Shown: one piece after another, positions 55,569-64,000 of the stretch
How the letters are laid out: the number at the start of each line of letters is the position of its first letter
Numbering within the stretch: position 1 is the first letter of the stretch
Assembly (NCBI GenBank): GCA_947653235.1
Contig: CANTGH010000001.1
Location: 62,001 to 126,000, forward strand
From: an uncultured Clostridium sp.
GTDB taxonomy: Bacteria > Bacillota > Clostridia > TANB77 > CAG-508
DNA length: 64,000 nt
Direction: 5' to 3'
The notes under the pieces: generated by a model
What the model was told of the DNA's origin: nothing
Seen by the model: the letters and a program-made list of their open reading frames with translations, nothing else
Databases searched by the model: none
Position numbers and translations under genes: made by a program

Positions 55569-56459
55569 CTAAAAACTTCTTGAACTTCCACCGCCACCAG
55601 ATGAACCTCCGCCACCGCTGGAAAATCCTCCGCCACTCGAAAAACCACCACCAGATGAACCGCTAAAACCATTGCCTATAAACAAATCACCTAATAATCC
55701 CATAAAAAATCCAAATAAGGAACTCATCGTATAAGCCATTAGTTCATTTTTTTGTACAATCCATACGAATTTTAAAAAAATCATCATGCTAATAAAAGCA
55801 ATGATATAAACTACACCGATTTTAAGATTGCCCCATCTTGTCAAAGCCCCAAAAACAATAGAAACTATTACGATTGGAAGCATAAATTTAAAACTTCCAT
55901 TCTCCGATGTGTCATTTGTTGTATTAACCATTTGTGCATTCTCAATTTCAATTCCATATTCTTTTGATACTTCCTGCAAAACCGCATTAAATCCGTTTTT
56001 TATTCCCTCATTCCATTGATCGTTTTTTAAATATGGAATGATAGATTGATCTTGAATTCTGCCTGTTTTGGCGTCATTTAAAGCACCTTCTAAGCCATAG
56101 CCAACTTCTACTCTGAACTGTCTTTCTTTTAATGCTAATAACAGCAAAACTCCATTATTTTTTGTCTTGTTCCCAATCCCAAAATTTCGAAAAAGTTCTG
56201 TTGCGTATTCTTCTAATGAATTTCCTTCCAAATCGGGAACTGTAACAACAACAATTTGTGCACCTGTTTCATGACATAACTTTTGATTCATATCAATGAT
56301 ATAATTTTTGGTATTCAAATCCAACAAATCAGCATAATCATTTACATAAAATTCAGATGTTGGTTTTACAATTGCAAATGCTTTTCCTTGAAAAATAAAA
56401 AATATCATAAGAATAGCCAAAACTGTTGTTAGCATTTTGCTTTTATTCGAAGCTAACAT
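55569..56459 (-). CDS. TPM-domain membrane protein with Gly/Ser-rich tail
   Basis: The 296-residue protein begins at ATG 56459 with a signal peptide (MLTTVLAILMIFFIFQGKAFA). The TPM domain follows (EFYVNDYADLLDLNTKNYII, IVVVTVPDLEGNSLEEYATE, FRVEVGYGLEGALNDAKTGR), then two or three membrane helices and a tail FSSGGGFSSGGGGSSGGGGS. This is the YgcG type that is usually paired with LemA, as here. The start overlaps lemA by 17 bp and has GGAGG before it. The tail codons contain several CCGCC stretches on the plus strand, none an in-frame CGG. Confidence 0.85.
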   Translation of the reverse strand: MLASNKSKMLTTVLAILMIFFIFQGKAFAIVKPTSEFYVNDYADLLDLNTKNYIIDMNQKLCHETGAQIVVVTVPDLEGNSLEEYATELFRNFGIGNKTKNNGVLLLLALKERQFRVEVGYGLEGALNDAKTGRIQDQSIIPYLKNDQWNEGIKNGFNAVLQEVSKEYGIEIENAQMVNTTNDTSENGSFKFMLPIVIVSIVFGALTRWGNLKIGVVYIIAFISMMIFLKFVWIVQKNELMAYTMSSLFGFFMGLLGDLFIGNGFSGSSGGGFSSGGGFSSGGGGSSGGGGSSRSF

Positions 56460-57009
56460 TTGGTACCTCCGCACTTTTCTCACTTGCTTGAAAATATTCT
56501 GCTTTTTCAAATCCAAACATACCAGCCAATAAGTTATTAGGAAAACGTTTTATGCTTGTATTAAAGGATTTTGCTACATCGTTATAATCTTTTCTAGCAA
56601 CTGCAATACGATTTTCTGTTCCTGCTAATTCATCCGATAACTGGGCAAAATTGGTAGATGCTTTTAAATCTGGATAATTTTCAACAATTACCATTAATGC
56701 ACTTAACGAAGTCGTTAATTCATTGTTTGCTTCTGATTTTTCATCCACATTGTTTGCATTGACCAATTTTGTTCTGGCCTCTGTTACTTTTTCGATTACT
56801 TCTGTTTCATGTGTGGCATAGCCTTTTACGGTGCTGATTAAATTAGGAATCAAATCCGCCCTTCGTTGTAACATAACATCTAAATTTGCGTAACTATTGT
56901 CTACATTTTCTTGTTTGGTAACTAAACCATTATATCCTCCCACAAGTGAAATAACGACGATTATAACAAGTCCCAAACCAATGATTAAACCAATTGTTCC
57001 TTTTTTCAT
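56443..57009 (-). CDS. lemA: LemA family protein
   Basis: A 188-residue protein with an N-terminal membrane helix (TIGLIIGLGLVIIVVISLVGGYNGLV) followed by helical bundle sequence. VDNSYANLDVMLQRRADLIPNLI, ENYPDLKASTNFAQLSDELAG and DYNDVAKSFNTSIKRFPNNL are the LemA signatures, with a C-terminal FGFEKAEYFQA motif. LemA and TPM proteins form a conserved pair at the membrane with unsettled function. Confidence 0.92.
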   Translation of the reverse strand: MKKGTIGLIIGLGLVIIVVISLVGGYNGLVTKQENVDNSYANLDVMLQRRADLIPNLISTVKGYATHETEVIEKVTEARTKLVNANNVDEKSEANNELTTSLSALMVIVENYPDLKASTNFAQLSDELAGTENRIAVARKDYNDVAKSFNTSIKRFPNNLLAGMFGFEKAEYFQASEKSAEVPNVSFE

Positions 57010-57043
57010 TTTTAATCTCCTTTATTTAAAATTTTCTGTTTTT

Positions 57044-57073
57044 ATTATACGCAATACTCCTTATCCTTGTCAA
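57044..57073 (-). promoter_or_regulatory. Sigma-A promoter for lemA
   Basis: TTGACA (57068-57073), 18 bp and TATAAT (57044-57049) on the minus strand, about 35 bp upstream of the lemA start codon. Confidence 0.75.
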
Positions 57074-57091
57074 TATTTCTGATTAATGTAA

Positions 57092-57952
57092 TCAATTTGT
57101 AATATTTTCTACAATCACATCTCTTTTTAATCTTTGTTTTTCTACAATCCCTAATCCCATAAATGTTTGCTCACAAAAGACTCGATACACCCCATCTTTT
57201 TTCTTTACTGTCAATTTTACTCCATTCAAAAACAATTCTAATTTTCGTTTATCCAGTTCGATTGTTTCATACTTTTCACACAATTTTTCTACTGAAATAA
57301 TATCTTTTTGTGTTAAATCCTGTAAAGCAACAGCTTGCTCTATTTTAAATTCGTCAACTTCAGTTCTTCGCAAACATTTCATATACCCAACTGTTCCTAA
57401 CTTTTCAGCAATATCTTCACATAAAACACGTATATATGTCCCTTTTGAGCATGAAACTTCGAACGTAATTTGTTTCTCTTCCTGATTTAGTTTCAACAAT
57501 TGTATTTTATAAATCTCAATTTCTCTAGCTGGAATCTCTACTGTTTGACCTGCTCGTGCATATTCATACAATTTCTTTCCATTGATTTTTACTGCCGAAT
57601 ACTTAGGTGGAATTTGTTTTTGTTTTCCTTGCATTTTTGAAAAGACAAATTCAATTTTTTCTTTTACCAAATTCCCAACCGTAGCCTCCTCAATTATTTT
57701 TCCTTCCTCATCACCAGTTTCTCGTTTTTCTCCTAATTGAATTGTTGCAACATAAGTTTTATCATGTTCTATCAAATATTTAGATAATTTTGTTGCTTCT
57801 TCTAGCAAAACAGGTAAAACACCTGTTGCCAATGGATCTAAAGTTCCCGTATGTCCTGCTTTTTTGGCTTGAAGAATTTTTTTTACTTTTGACACTACGG
57901 TTTGCGAAGTATCTCCTTTTTCTTTGTTTATTATTACCATTCCTGCTTTCAT
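57092..57952 (-). CDS. truB: tRNA pseudouridine-55 synthase
   Basis: TruB converts U55 of the tRNA T-loop to pseudouridine. The 286-residue enzyme shows GMVIINKEKGDTSQTVVSKV and the catalytic AGHTGTLDPLATGVLPVLL (Asp at about 40). DKTYVATIQLGEKRETGDEE, PPKYSAVKINGKKLYEYAR and CSKGTYIRVLCEDIA follow. A C-terminal region of PUA-like length ends the protein. It is the last gene of the nusA-infB-rbfA-nrnA-truB series. Confidence 0.95.
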   Translation of the reverse strand: MKAGMVIINKEKGDTSQTVVSKVKKILQAKKAGHTGTLDPLATGVLPVLLEEATKLSKYLIEHDKTYVATIQLGEKRETGDEEGKIIEEATVGNLVKEKIEFVFSKMQGKQKQIPPKYSAVKINGKKLYEYARAGQTVEIPAREIEIYKIQLLKLNQEEKQITFEVSCSKGTYIRVLCEDIAEKLGTVGYMKCLRRTEVDEFKIEQAVALQDLTQKDIISVEKLCEKYETIELDKRKLELFLNGVKLTVKKKDGVYRVFCEQTFMGLGIVEKQRLKRDVIVENITN

Positions 57953-58015
57953 ACTATTTCCTTTCTATTTGAAAAGACGAACCGCTACGTCCGTCTCATG
58001 ATTTTTTGGATTCTA

Positions 58016-58969
58016 TTATTTCAATTTTTTCTCAATTTCTCGTATCAAAGCATGTTTAGCTTCTTCCAAAGACATCGTTGTATTGGCACCTGCCGCTCGA
58101 ACATGACCACCACCACCAAAAACCATACATACTTGTGCTACATTGACAAATTCATTGGAACGTAACGAAATCTTATAGCCTTTTTCTTCTTCACGCAAAA
58201 AGATAGATACTTCAACATTTTCAATATTTCTACCAATTTCAACAATTCCTTCATGATCGCCATCTTTTAAATTCAAGTTTCGAAGATCTTCTCTCGTCAT
58301 ATATGTAAAGCAAATTTTTCCATCAGCAAAAAATTCCATTCGCTCCATTGCTAATTTTTGAGCTTCAAATCGACTTTTGGTTATCGTTAACAAACTTGAT
58401 TTGTAAATTTTAGGTAAATTAATGCCTTGCCTCAAAGCTTTTCCAGCAATCTCAAATGTTTCTTCTGTAATACCTGCATTTTTAAAGCCACCTGTATCTG
58501 TAATAATTCCTGTTAAAAAGCAAGTCATAGCTTCTTTTGACAATTCTATTTCCAAATACTCCAAACTCGTCACTAGAATTTGACAGCACGCAGGTGATAC
58601 ATGATTAACAATATTATAATCTGCAAACATACTATTATTAATATGATGGTCAAACTCAATTTTGACATCGGCTGTTTCAAAATAGCGAATAAAACTATTA
58701 TTGACTCTTTTCAAATCTGGACAATCCACAACAATTGCCATATCGAACTTTTCTACATCAGACGTTTCTCGAATCGTTTCTGCATGAGGCAAAAAAGAAT
58801 ATGTCTCTGGCACTTTTTTCATCAAAACTTCTACTTGTTTGCCCATTTTCTGAAGGACATCATATAACCCCAGACTGCTTCCAATAGCATCGCCATCTGG
58901 ATTTTCATGTGCTAAAATACAAATGGTGTTCACTTTTTTGATTTCTCCTAAAATATCATCTAACGTCAT
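58016..58969 (-). CDS. nrnA: DHH-family bifunctional oligoribonuclease/pAp phosphatase
   Basis: A 317-residue DHH/DHHA1 phosphoesterase with HENPDGDAIGSSLGLYDVL (about 20-38), MAIVVDCPD, the DHH signature EFDHHINNSMF (about 109-119) and TGIITDTGGFK. The C-terminal DHHA1 motif is FGGGGHVRAAGANTTM. NrnA degrades nanoRNA and 3'-phosphoadenosine 5'-phosphate. It lies between rbfA and truB as in many Bacillota. Confidence 0.92.
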   Translation of the reverse strand: MTLDDILGEIKKVNTICILAHENPDGDAIGSSLGLYDVLQKMGKQVEVLMKKVPETYSFLPHAETIRETSDVEKFDMAIVVDCPDLKRVNNSFIRYFETADVKIEFDHHINNSMFADYNIVNHVSPACCQILVTSLEYLEIELSKEAMTCFLTGIITDTGGFKNAGITEETFEIAGKALRQGINLPKIYKSSLLTITKSRFEAQKLAMERMEFFADGKICFTYMTREDLRNLNLKDGDHEGIVEIGRNIENVEVSIFLREEEKGYKISLRSNEFVNVAQVCMVFGGGGHVRAAGANTTMSLEEAKHALIREIEKKLK

Positions 58970-58979
58970 AACTTTTCTC

Positions 58980-59345
58980 CTATTCTTCTCCTTTTTTAAT
59001 TTCTTTTGTTATCTCTTTTAATATATTATCAATCCTATTGCCATATTCAATACTTTCATCAAATTCAAAAACAAGTTCTGGTGTATATTTTAAATTCACC
59101 TTTTGTGCAATTTCTGTACGAATAAATCCACTCGATTTTTTCAATGCCTTCAATGCTTCTTTTGGATTAGCCACTTGAAGCATACTCACATAAACTCTAG
59201 CATATTTCAAATCTGGTGAAGTATTGACTTTGGTAACCGAAATCATCCCCTTTTTTAAAGCAGAATGATTTAATTTCAATGAAATAATCGAACCAATTTC
59301 TCTTTTTAATTCTTCATTAACTTTCTGTATTCGAGTGTTTGACAT
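58980..59345 (-). CDS. rbfA: Ribosome-binding factor A
   Basis: RbfA helps mature the 30S subunit and its 16S rRNA 5' end. The 121-residue protein starts RIQKVNEELKREIGSIISLK and contains the KH-type core VTKVNTSPDLKYARVYVSML, ALKKSSGFIRTEIAQKVNLK and PELVFEFDESIEYGNRIDNI. Length and motifs are normal. Confidence 0.95.
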   Translation of the reverse strand: MSNTRIQKVNEELKREIGSIISLKLNHSALKKGMISVTKVNTSPDLKYARVYVSMLQVANPKEALKALKKSSGFIRTEIAQKVNLKYTPELVFEFDESIEYGNRIDNILKEITKEIKKGEE

Positions 59346-59422
59346 GTATCTTTCCTTTCTGATTTTTTTGCAAAATTTACATAATTTTCACATTTTGTTC
59401 ACATAATGGACATAATTGTGTG

Positions 59423-62326
59423 TCAACGTTTTACTTCTTCCATCACATAAACTTCTAGCATATCGCCTTCTTCAATATCGTTATAATTTTCGATTTGAAG
59501 ACCACATTCATACCCTTTATCAACTTCCTTAGCATCATCTTTAAAACGTTTTAAAGAAATTAATTTTCCGTCATGAATTACGATATTATTTCGAATTACT
59601 CGAATGCCAGCATTTCTACTTACTTTTCCTGTTAAAACATAACATCCTGCAATTGTTCCTACATTCGATACTTTGAAAATCTGTCTGATTTCTGCATTTC
59701 CAATCACAACCTCTTTGTAAACTGGATCTAGCAAGCCTTTCATCGCAGCTTCCACATCATTAATGGCATCATAAATTACAGAATATGTCTTAATTTCGAC
59801 TTCTTCTTTATCTGCAATTGTTTTAGCAATCACTTCTGGTCGTACATTAAAAGCTATAATAATTGCTTTTGAAACTTGTGCCAATGTAACATCTGTTTGA
59901 GTAACAGCACCAACATTTGAGTGAATGACCTTTACCTTCACTTCTTCATTGGATAATTTCTCAAGTGATTGTTTTAATGCTTCAACAGACCCTTGCACAT
60001 CTGCTTTAACGATTAAATTTAATTGTTTCAAGTTTTCGCTAGCAATTTTACTGAATAAATCATCTAATGTTACAGCTGTGGATTTTGCTATCGTTTTTTG
60101 TCTTTCTTCATATTTTCTTTTTTCAATTAAATGTTTTGCTGTTTTTTCATCTTTGACTTCGTAGAAGGTATCTCCTGTTTCTGGAACAGAATGTAATCCA
60201 GTAATTTCAACTGGTGTAGATGGTCCAGCAAATTTTAGACTCTTACCTTTGGCATTTTTCATCGTACGAATTCTACCAATGGTAGAACCAACTATAATTG
60301 TATCTCCTACATCTAATTGACCTCTTTGTACTAACATCGTGGCAACTGGTCCTCTGGCTTTGTCAAGTTTGGCTTCAATAATAGTACCTTTAGCTTGTTT
60401 GGTTGGATTAGCCTTTAATTCTAAAACATCAGCTTCTAATAATACCATTTCTAGCAAATTATCAATTCCGATACTTTGTTTGGCTGAAATTGGAACAAAA
60501 ATGGTATCTCCTCCCCATTCTTCTGGTACTAATTCATATTGCATTAATTCTTGTTTAACTTTTTCTGGATTAGCATCTGGTAAATCGATTTTATTGACTG
60601 CGACAATAATTGGAATACCAGCAGCTTTCGCATGATTGATAGCTTCTACAGTTTGTGGCATAACACCATCATTGGCAGCTACAACAAGAATGGCAATATC
60701 CGTAATCATAGCACCTCTAGCACGCATACTAGTAAATGCTTCGTGTCCTGGTGTGTCTAAAAAAGTAATTTGTCTGCCACCCACTTCAACTTGGTAAGCA
60801 CCAATGTGTTGCGTAATTCCACCTGATTCGCCTTCAATAACGTTAGTTTTACGAATGGCATCTAAAAGTGAAGTTTTTCCATGATCTACGTGTCCCATAA
60901 CTACAATAACTGGTGGACGTGGTTTTAAATCTTCTTCTTTATCTTCAGTTTCATCAATTAAAATATCTTCATCGGTCACAATATTTTTCTTGATAGCATT
61001 AATTCCAAATTCTTGAGCAATTAGATACGCTGTATCAAAGTCAACTTCATTGTTAATCGTTGCCATAACCCCTAAATTGAATAATTTTTTGATAACTTCA
61101 CTACTCGTAATTTTCATCTCTACCGCTAAGTCTTTTACCGTGATATTTTCTGGAATTGTAATTTCTGTTAATTTAAAGATTTTTTGTTTAATTCTATTTT
61201 CTTGTGGCTTATTACGCTTTTTGCCACGTCTTCCCCTTTCGGTACTTAAATCATAATAATCTAGCATTTCCCCTTGACTAAACATATTAGAAAGCTGATT
61301 TTGTTTCTTTAAATTGTTTAATTTGTCAGAATTGAAGTCATTTTCATTATTTTTACGACTTTTTTTAGGTTGTCTTTGCTCATTCATTTTTTGATTTTGC
61401 TTCATTCTGTCACGATTTTTGTTGTTATTATTGTTATAATCTCGAATATTTTCTTTTTCTGGAATATCCATTTCTATAATGTTTTTAATCTTTTTGTCGA
61501 TTTTATGCTCATCCATTCCTTGCCTTCTTTGGAAACCATTGTTGGTATTATTCTTGTTAAAATCGCGTCTTTGATTATTATTTCCAGATTTATAATTGTT
61601 ATTATAATTTCTGTTGTCACGATTTCGATTGTCATTATTTTTGTTAAAATTATTGCGATAACTGCTGTTGCGATAATTATTATTATTGTTATTATTGTTG
61701 TTATTTCGATTATAATTATTATTTCGATTGTTATAGTTATTATTATTGTAATGATTGTTTTTATAATCCGTATTTTTTCGCTCAATTGGCTTATTTTCAG
61801 CTTTAACTTCTTGTTTTTTCTCTACTTTGGTTTCTTCTACAATTTGTTCTTTTCTTTCTGATTGTATTTTTTCTTCTGTTTGTGCTACTTTTTCAGGTTC
61901 GGCTTTCTTTCCAATTCCAAATAATTCATTCATGGTAAGTGGTTTGGTTGGCTTATTTCGGTAGACAATGTTGTAGTCCTTGTTTCGACTTTGATGAACA
62001 AATCCTACATCATTTTGTCTGGCTTGCGCTTCTTTTTTCTTTCGATCAAATTCTCTATTTTTTGCCTCATCCTCATTGATAATCACTTCTCTTCGAATAA
62101 TAACTGGCTCTTCTGCCGCTTTCTTTGGCTTTTCTTTTTTTACATCAGCTGTTTGTTTTTTAGCTGACTTTCCTTTTACCAGATTTTTTAATATTTCACA
62201 TTCTTCTTCCGAAATACTACTCAAATGACTTTTGACATCCATTCCATTTTGGATGGCTATGTCTGTTAATTTTTTGCTTTCCATATTGATTTCCTTTGCC
62301 AATTCATAAATTTTAATTTTGCCCAA
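59423..62326 (-). CDS. infB: Translation initiation factor IF-2
   Basis: IF-2 brings initiator tRNA to the ribosome. The protein is about 967 residues. An IF2_N domain lies at the start ([18 protein letters not shown]) and a long linker follows, with an Asn/Arg/Tyr-rich stretch of more than 80 residues at about 190-275. A second IF2_N domain ([20 protein letters not shown]) precedes the GTPase domain ([38 protein letters not shown]), which is followed by the tRNA-binding C-terminal domains. I favour TTG at 62326, 6 nt after GGGGGTGA; GTG at 62341 is possible. Both overlap the upstream gene. The Asn-rich linker is unusual. Confidence 0.95.
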   Translation of the reverse strand: MGKIKIYELAKEINMESKKLTDIAIQNGMDVKSHLSSISEEECEILKNLVKGKSAKKQTADVKKEKPKKAAEEPVIIRREVIINEDEAKNREFDRKKKEAQARQNDVGFVHQSRNKDYNIVYRNKPTKPLTMNELFGIGKKAEPEKVAQTEEKIQSERKEQIVEETKVEKKQEVKAENKPIERKNTDYKNNHYNNNNYNNRNNNYNRNNNNNNNNNNYRNSSYRNNFNKNNDNRNRDNRNYNNNYKSGNNNQRRDFNKNNTNNGFQRRQGMDEHKIDKKIKNIIEMDIPEKENIRDYNNNNNKNRDRMKQNQKMNEQRQPKKSRKNNENDFNSDKLNNLKKQNQLSNMFSQGEMLDYYDLSTERGRRGKKRNKPQENRIKQKIFKLTEITIPENITVKDLAVEMKITSSEVIKKLFNLGVMATINNEVDFDTAYLIAQEFGINAIKKNIVTDEDILIDETEDKEEDLKPRPPVIVVMGHVDHGKTSLLDAIRKTNVIEGESGGITQHIGAYQVEVGGRQITFLDTPGHEAFTSMRARGAMITDIAILVVAANDGVMPQTVEAINHAKAAGIPIIVAVNKIDLPDANPEKVKQELMQYELVPEEWGGDTIFVPISAKQSIGIDNLLEMVLLEADVLELKANPTKQAKGTIIEAKLDKARGPVATMLVQRGQLDVGDTIIVGSTIGRIRTMKNAKGKSLKFAGPSTPVEITGLHSVPETGDTFYEVKDEKTAKHLIEKRKYEERQKTIAKSTAVTLDDLFSKIASENLKQLNLIVKADVQGSVEALKQSLEKLSNEEVKVKVIHSNVGAVTQTDVTLAQVSKAIIIAFNVRPEVIAKTIADKEEVEIKTYSVIYDAINDVEAAMKGLLDPVYKEVVIGNAEIRQIFKVSNVGTIAGCYVLTGKVSRNAGIRVIRNNIVIHDGKLISLKRFKDDAKEVDKGYECGLQIENYNDIEEGDMLEVYVMEEVKR

Positions 62327-62645
62327 AAGCTTCACCCCCACAAATTATTTTCTTAATTCCCTCTGCTATATTTTTATCTTTAATTCCTATAATCGCTCGA
62401 TTTTCCTTGCCAATAGCTAAGCTATTTTTTTGTATCGTTCCCATTACCAAAACTGGTACCTTTTTTTTGTCTGCTTCAAATTTAATCGTTTCCTTCGTTT
62501 TCTCAGATGCATCTTCTGCTACAATTAACATTTTTAGTTTGCTTCGATTAAATTCGTTTTTTACCGCATCCATCCCAGAAACAATTTTTCCAGCTTTACT
62601 ACATAACCCCAGCAATCCATAAACCTTATTGATCAATAATGACAC
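62313..62645 (-). CDS. ylxQ: L7Ae/L30e-family RNA-binding protein (YlxQ)
   Basis: A 110-residue kink-turn RNA-binding-type protein has [20 protein letters not shown] (about 6-25), [20 protein letters not shown] and [20 protein letters not shown], with the family's overall length. It is usual between ylxR and infB. The start could be GTG 62645 or TTG 62636; the latter is better spaced from AGAGG. It overlaps both neighbours. The precise role is not established. Confidence 0.88.
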   Translation of the reverse strand: MSLLINKVYGLLGLCSKAGKIVSGMDAVKNEFNRSKLKMLIVAEDASEKTKETIKFEADKKKVPVLVMGTIQKNSLAIGKENRAIIGIKDKNIAEGIKKIICGGEAFGQN

Positions 62646-62895
62646 CTCTTAACCTTTCATAAATCTCTGTTTCGATTTCTTGTTCTAGCACTTTGCTCAG
62701 ACGTTTTGATTTTACCACTTTATCCAAACATTCTTGCTTCTTACAAATATATGCGCCTCTACCGTTTTTTTTACCTGTTAAATCCACTTCAATAATACCT
62801 TCTTTGGATTTGACAATTCGCAAAAGTTCGTTTTTTTCTTTTGGTTCATTGCAGCCCATACATCTTCTCGTCGGTTTTTTCTTAATTTTCTGCAC
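62626..62895 (-). CDS. ylxR: YlxR-family RNA-binding protein
   Basis: The 89-residue protein has PTRRCMGCNEPKEKNELLRI (about 8-27) and the diagnostic GRGAYICKKQECLDKVVKSK (about 46-65). YlxR family members bind RNA and in some bacteria interact with RNase P. The gene overlaps nusA by 14 bp and ylxQ by 20 bp. Confidence 0.92.
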   Translation of the reverse strand: MQKIKKKPTRRCMGCNEPKEKNELLRIVKSKEGIIEVDLTGKKNGRGAYICKKQECLDKVVKSKRLSKVLEQEIETEIYERLRGVIIDQ

Positions 62896-63994
62896 TTTCG
62901 CTCCCTTCCTCTTCTTCGTTTCCTTCAGCTTGCTTTAATAAAATTTCACGCATTTGCGTTTCTGATTTGATATCAATTTTCCAATTTGTAAGCCTTGCAG
63001 CAAGTCTCGCATTTTGTCCTGCCTTTCCAATCGCAAGTGATAATTGATCATCTGGCACAACCACTTGTGCAAATTTTTCTTCTTCTCTGACATCCACTGC
63101 CATAACTTGTGCTGGAAGCAAAGCTGCTGCAATATAAATAGCTGGATCTTCATTCCATTCAATCACATCAATTTTTTCACCATGTAATTCATTGATAATA
63201 TTTTGAATACGAATTCCTTTTTGCCCAACACACGAACCAACTGGATCTATATCTTGATTTTTCGAATAAACTGCCACTTTACTTCTTGAGCCAGCATCTC
63301 TTGACACACTCATAATTTCAATCAATCCTTCATAAATCTCAGGAATTTCAAATTCAAATAATTTTCGAACAAAATCAGGATGACTTCTTGAAACAATCAC
63401 CTGTGGATTTCCCTTCGCCCCTCGTTCAACATCTACCACATAAGCTTTTACTTTATCGTTGACTTTGTAATGTTCTGTACTGATTTGTTCTTTCAAAGGC
63501 ATCACACCTTCTAGTTTTCCCAAATCCATCACAACAACACCACCATCAGCTTTTTGAATCAGACCAGTTACAATTTCACCTTTTTTGTCATTAAATTCGG
63601 TAAAAACCATATTTCTTTCTACTTCTCTGATTTTTTGCACCACAACTTGTTTTGCTGTTTGTGCTGCAATTCTACCAAAATCTTTTGGTGGAATTTCTAG
63701 ATTGACAACATCTCCTATATTATAATTCGAATCAATTTTTCTAGCCGCTTCTAAATCAATTTCCAATAAAGGATCCTCTAAGACTTCTACCACATCTCTT
63801 ACAGAATAAATATGAAGTTCTCCCGTTTTATCATCAATGGTGATTTTTACATTATCAACCGTGTCAAATTCTCTTTTATAAGCAGTCACCAAAGCAGCTT
63901 CCAATGATTCGATTAAATACTCTTTGCTAATACCTCTTTCTTTTTCCAATTCTTCCATTGCCTTTATAAATTCTTTTACATCCACATTTTTCAT
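62882..63994 (-). CDS. nusA: Transcription termination/antitermination factor NusA
   Basis: NusA binds RNA polymerase and modulates pausing and termination. The 370-residue protein has the N-terminal domain (EFIKAMEELEKERGISKEYL), an S1 domain (GEIVTGLIQKADGGVVVMDL) and two KH domains. These contain SRSHPDFVRKLFEFEIPEIY, DPVGSCVGQKGIRIQNIINE and LAIGKAGQNARLAARLTNWK. An acidic tail EGNEEEEGSESAEN ends it. It lacks the extra C-terminal repeats of proteobacterial NusA, as is normal in Bacillota. The first codon lies 6 bp from the window edge; rimP would be expected beyond. Confidence 0.95.
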   Translation of the reverse strand: MKNVDVKEFIKAMEELEKERGISKEYLIESLEAALVTAYKREFDTVDNVKITIDDKTGELHIYSVRDVVEVLEDPLLEIDLEAARKIDSNYNIGDVVNLEIPPKDFGRIAAQTAKQVVVQKIREVERNMVFTEFNDKKGEIVTGLIQKADGGVVVMDLGKLEGVMPLKEQISTEHYKVNDKVKAYVVDVERGAKGNPQVIVSRSHPDFVRKLFEFEIPEIYEGLIEIMSVSRDAGSRSKVAVYSKNQDIDPVGSCVGQKGIRIQNIINELHGEKIDVIEWNEDPAIYIAAALLPAQVMAVDVREEEKFAQVVVPDDQLSLAIGKAGQNARLAARLTNWKIDIKSETQMREILLKQAEGNEEEEGSESAEN

Positions 63995-64000
63995 TTTTTA

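Noticed and set aside
61370-61861. Plus-strand Ile/Val-rich ORF antisense to infB
   Set aside because: It is the reverse complement of the Asn-rich linker codons of IF-2 and has no ribosome site.

Overview
The window is AT-rich (about one third G+C by eye) and reads as chromosome of a low-GC, spore-forming Bacillota, most likely an uncultured clostridium. The evidence is the nusA-ylxR-ylxQ-infB-rbfA-nrnA-truB cluster, a dipicolinate synthase B gene, SecG beside RNase R, consensus sigma-A promoters, GGAGG ribosome sites and TTG/GTG starts. Nearly every gene lies on the minus strand.

Layout. 1-3,300: start of leuS, a Wzc-like capsule kinase gene and a tRNA-Trp. 3,300-7,500: a three-gene ABC system of Gld type, then trmB. 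7,579-8,878: an MFS transporter with a possible coupled small ORF. 9,014-12,104: a 3.1-kb integrative element bounded by 28-bp direct repeats, carrying integrase, excisionase, an ASCH protein, a P-loop protein and a run of hairpins. 12,166-21,700: rlmD, decayed accessory genes (RhuM and GNAT fragments, broken small ORFs), a flavin reductase, an HD protein, rnr, secG, a membrane-anchored protein and spoVFB. 21,800-52,650: a roughly 31-kb surface polysaccharide locus that looks like one long transcription unit from a strong promoter upstream of rfbD. It holds dTDP-rhamnose synthesis (rfbD, A, C, B), galE, many GT2 and GT-C enzymes, GtrA/GtrB, methyltransferase-like proteins, the ABC exporter Wzm/Wzt, a Wzx-type flippase and an inactive-looking metallo-beta-lactamase-fold protein. 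52,840-57,080: a second flippase-like protein, a VanW protein, a TPM protein and LemA. 57,092-64,000: the translation and RNA-processing cluster.

Main discovery. Eleven reading-frame breaks in ten genes share one structure. The zero frame reaches the triplet CGG followed by A. Skipping the C and reading GGA (Gly) restores the full-length protein. I checked every CCG on the plus strand by hand (CGG on the coding strand, since nearly all genes are minus). In-frame CGG appears at these eleven sites and nowhere else in an intact gene; the one other case is a broken small ORF. The restored residue is the expected glycine where families are well known (RfbA GGSGTRL, Wzt, DPM-type GT2, GT-C QGRYLYP). 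Corrected gene lengths all become multiples of three. Identical local sequence occurs out of frame without any break. The best reading is that CGG is not decoded as Arg here and that CGG-A is recoded by a +1 shift or read as a four-base Gly codon. Such genes would normally be called pseudogenes. I list them as CDS, with each site as its own feature.
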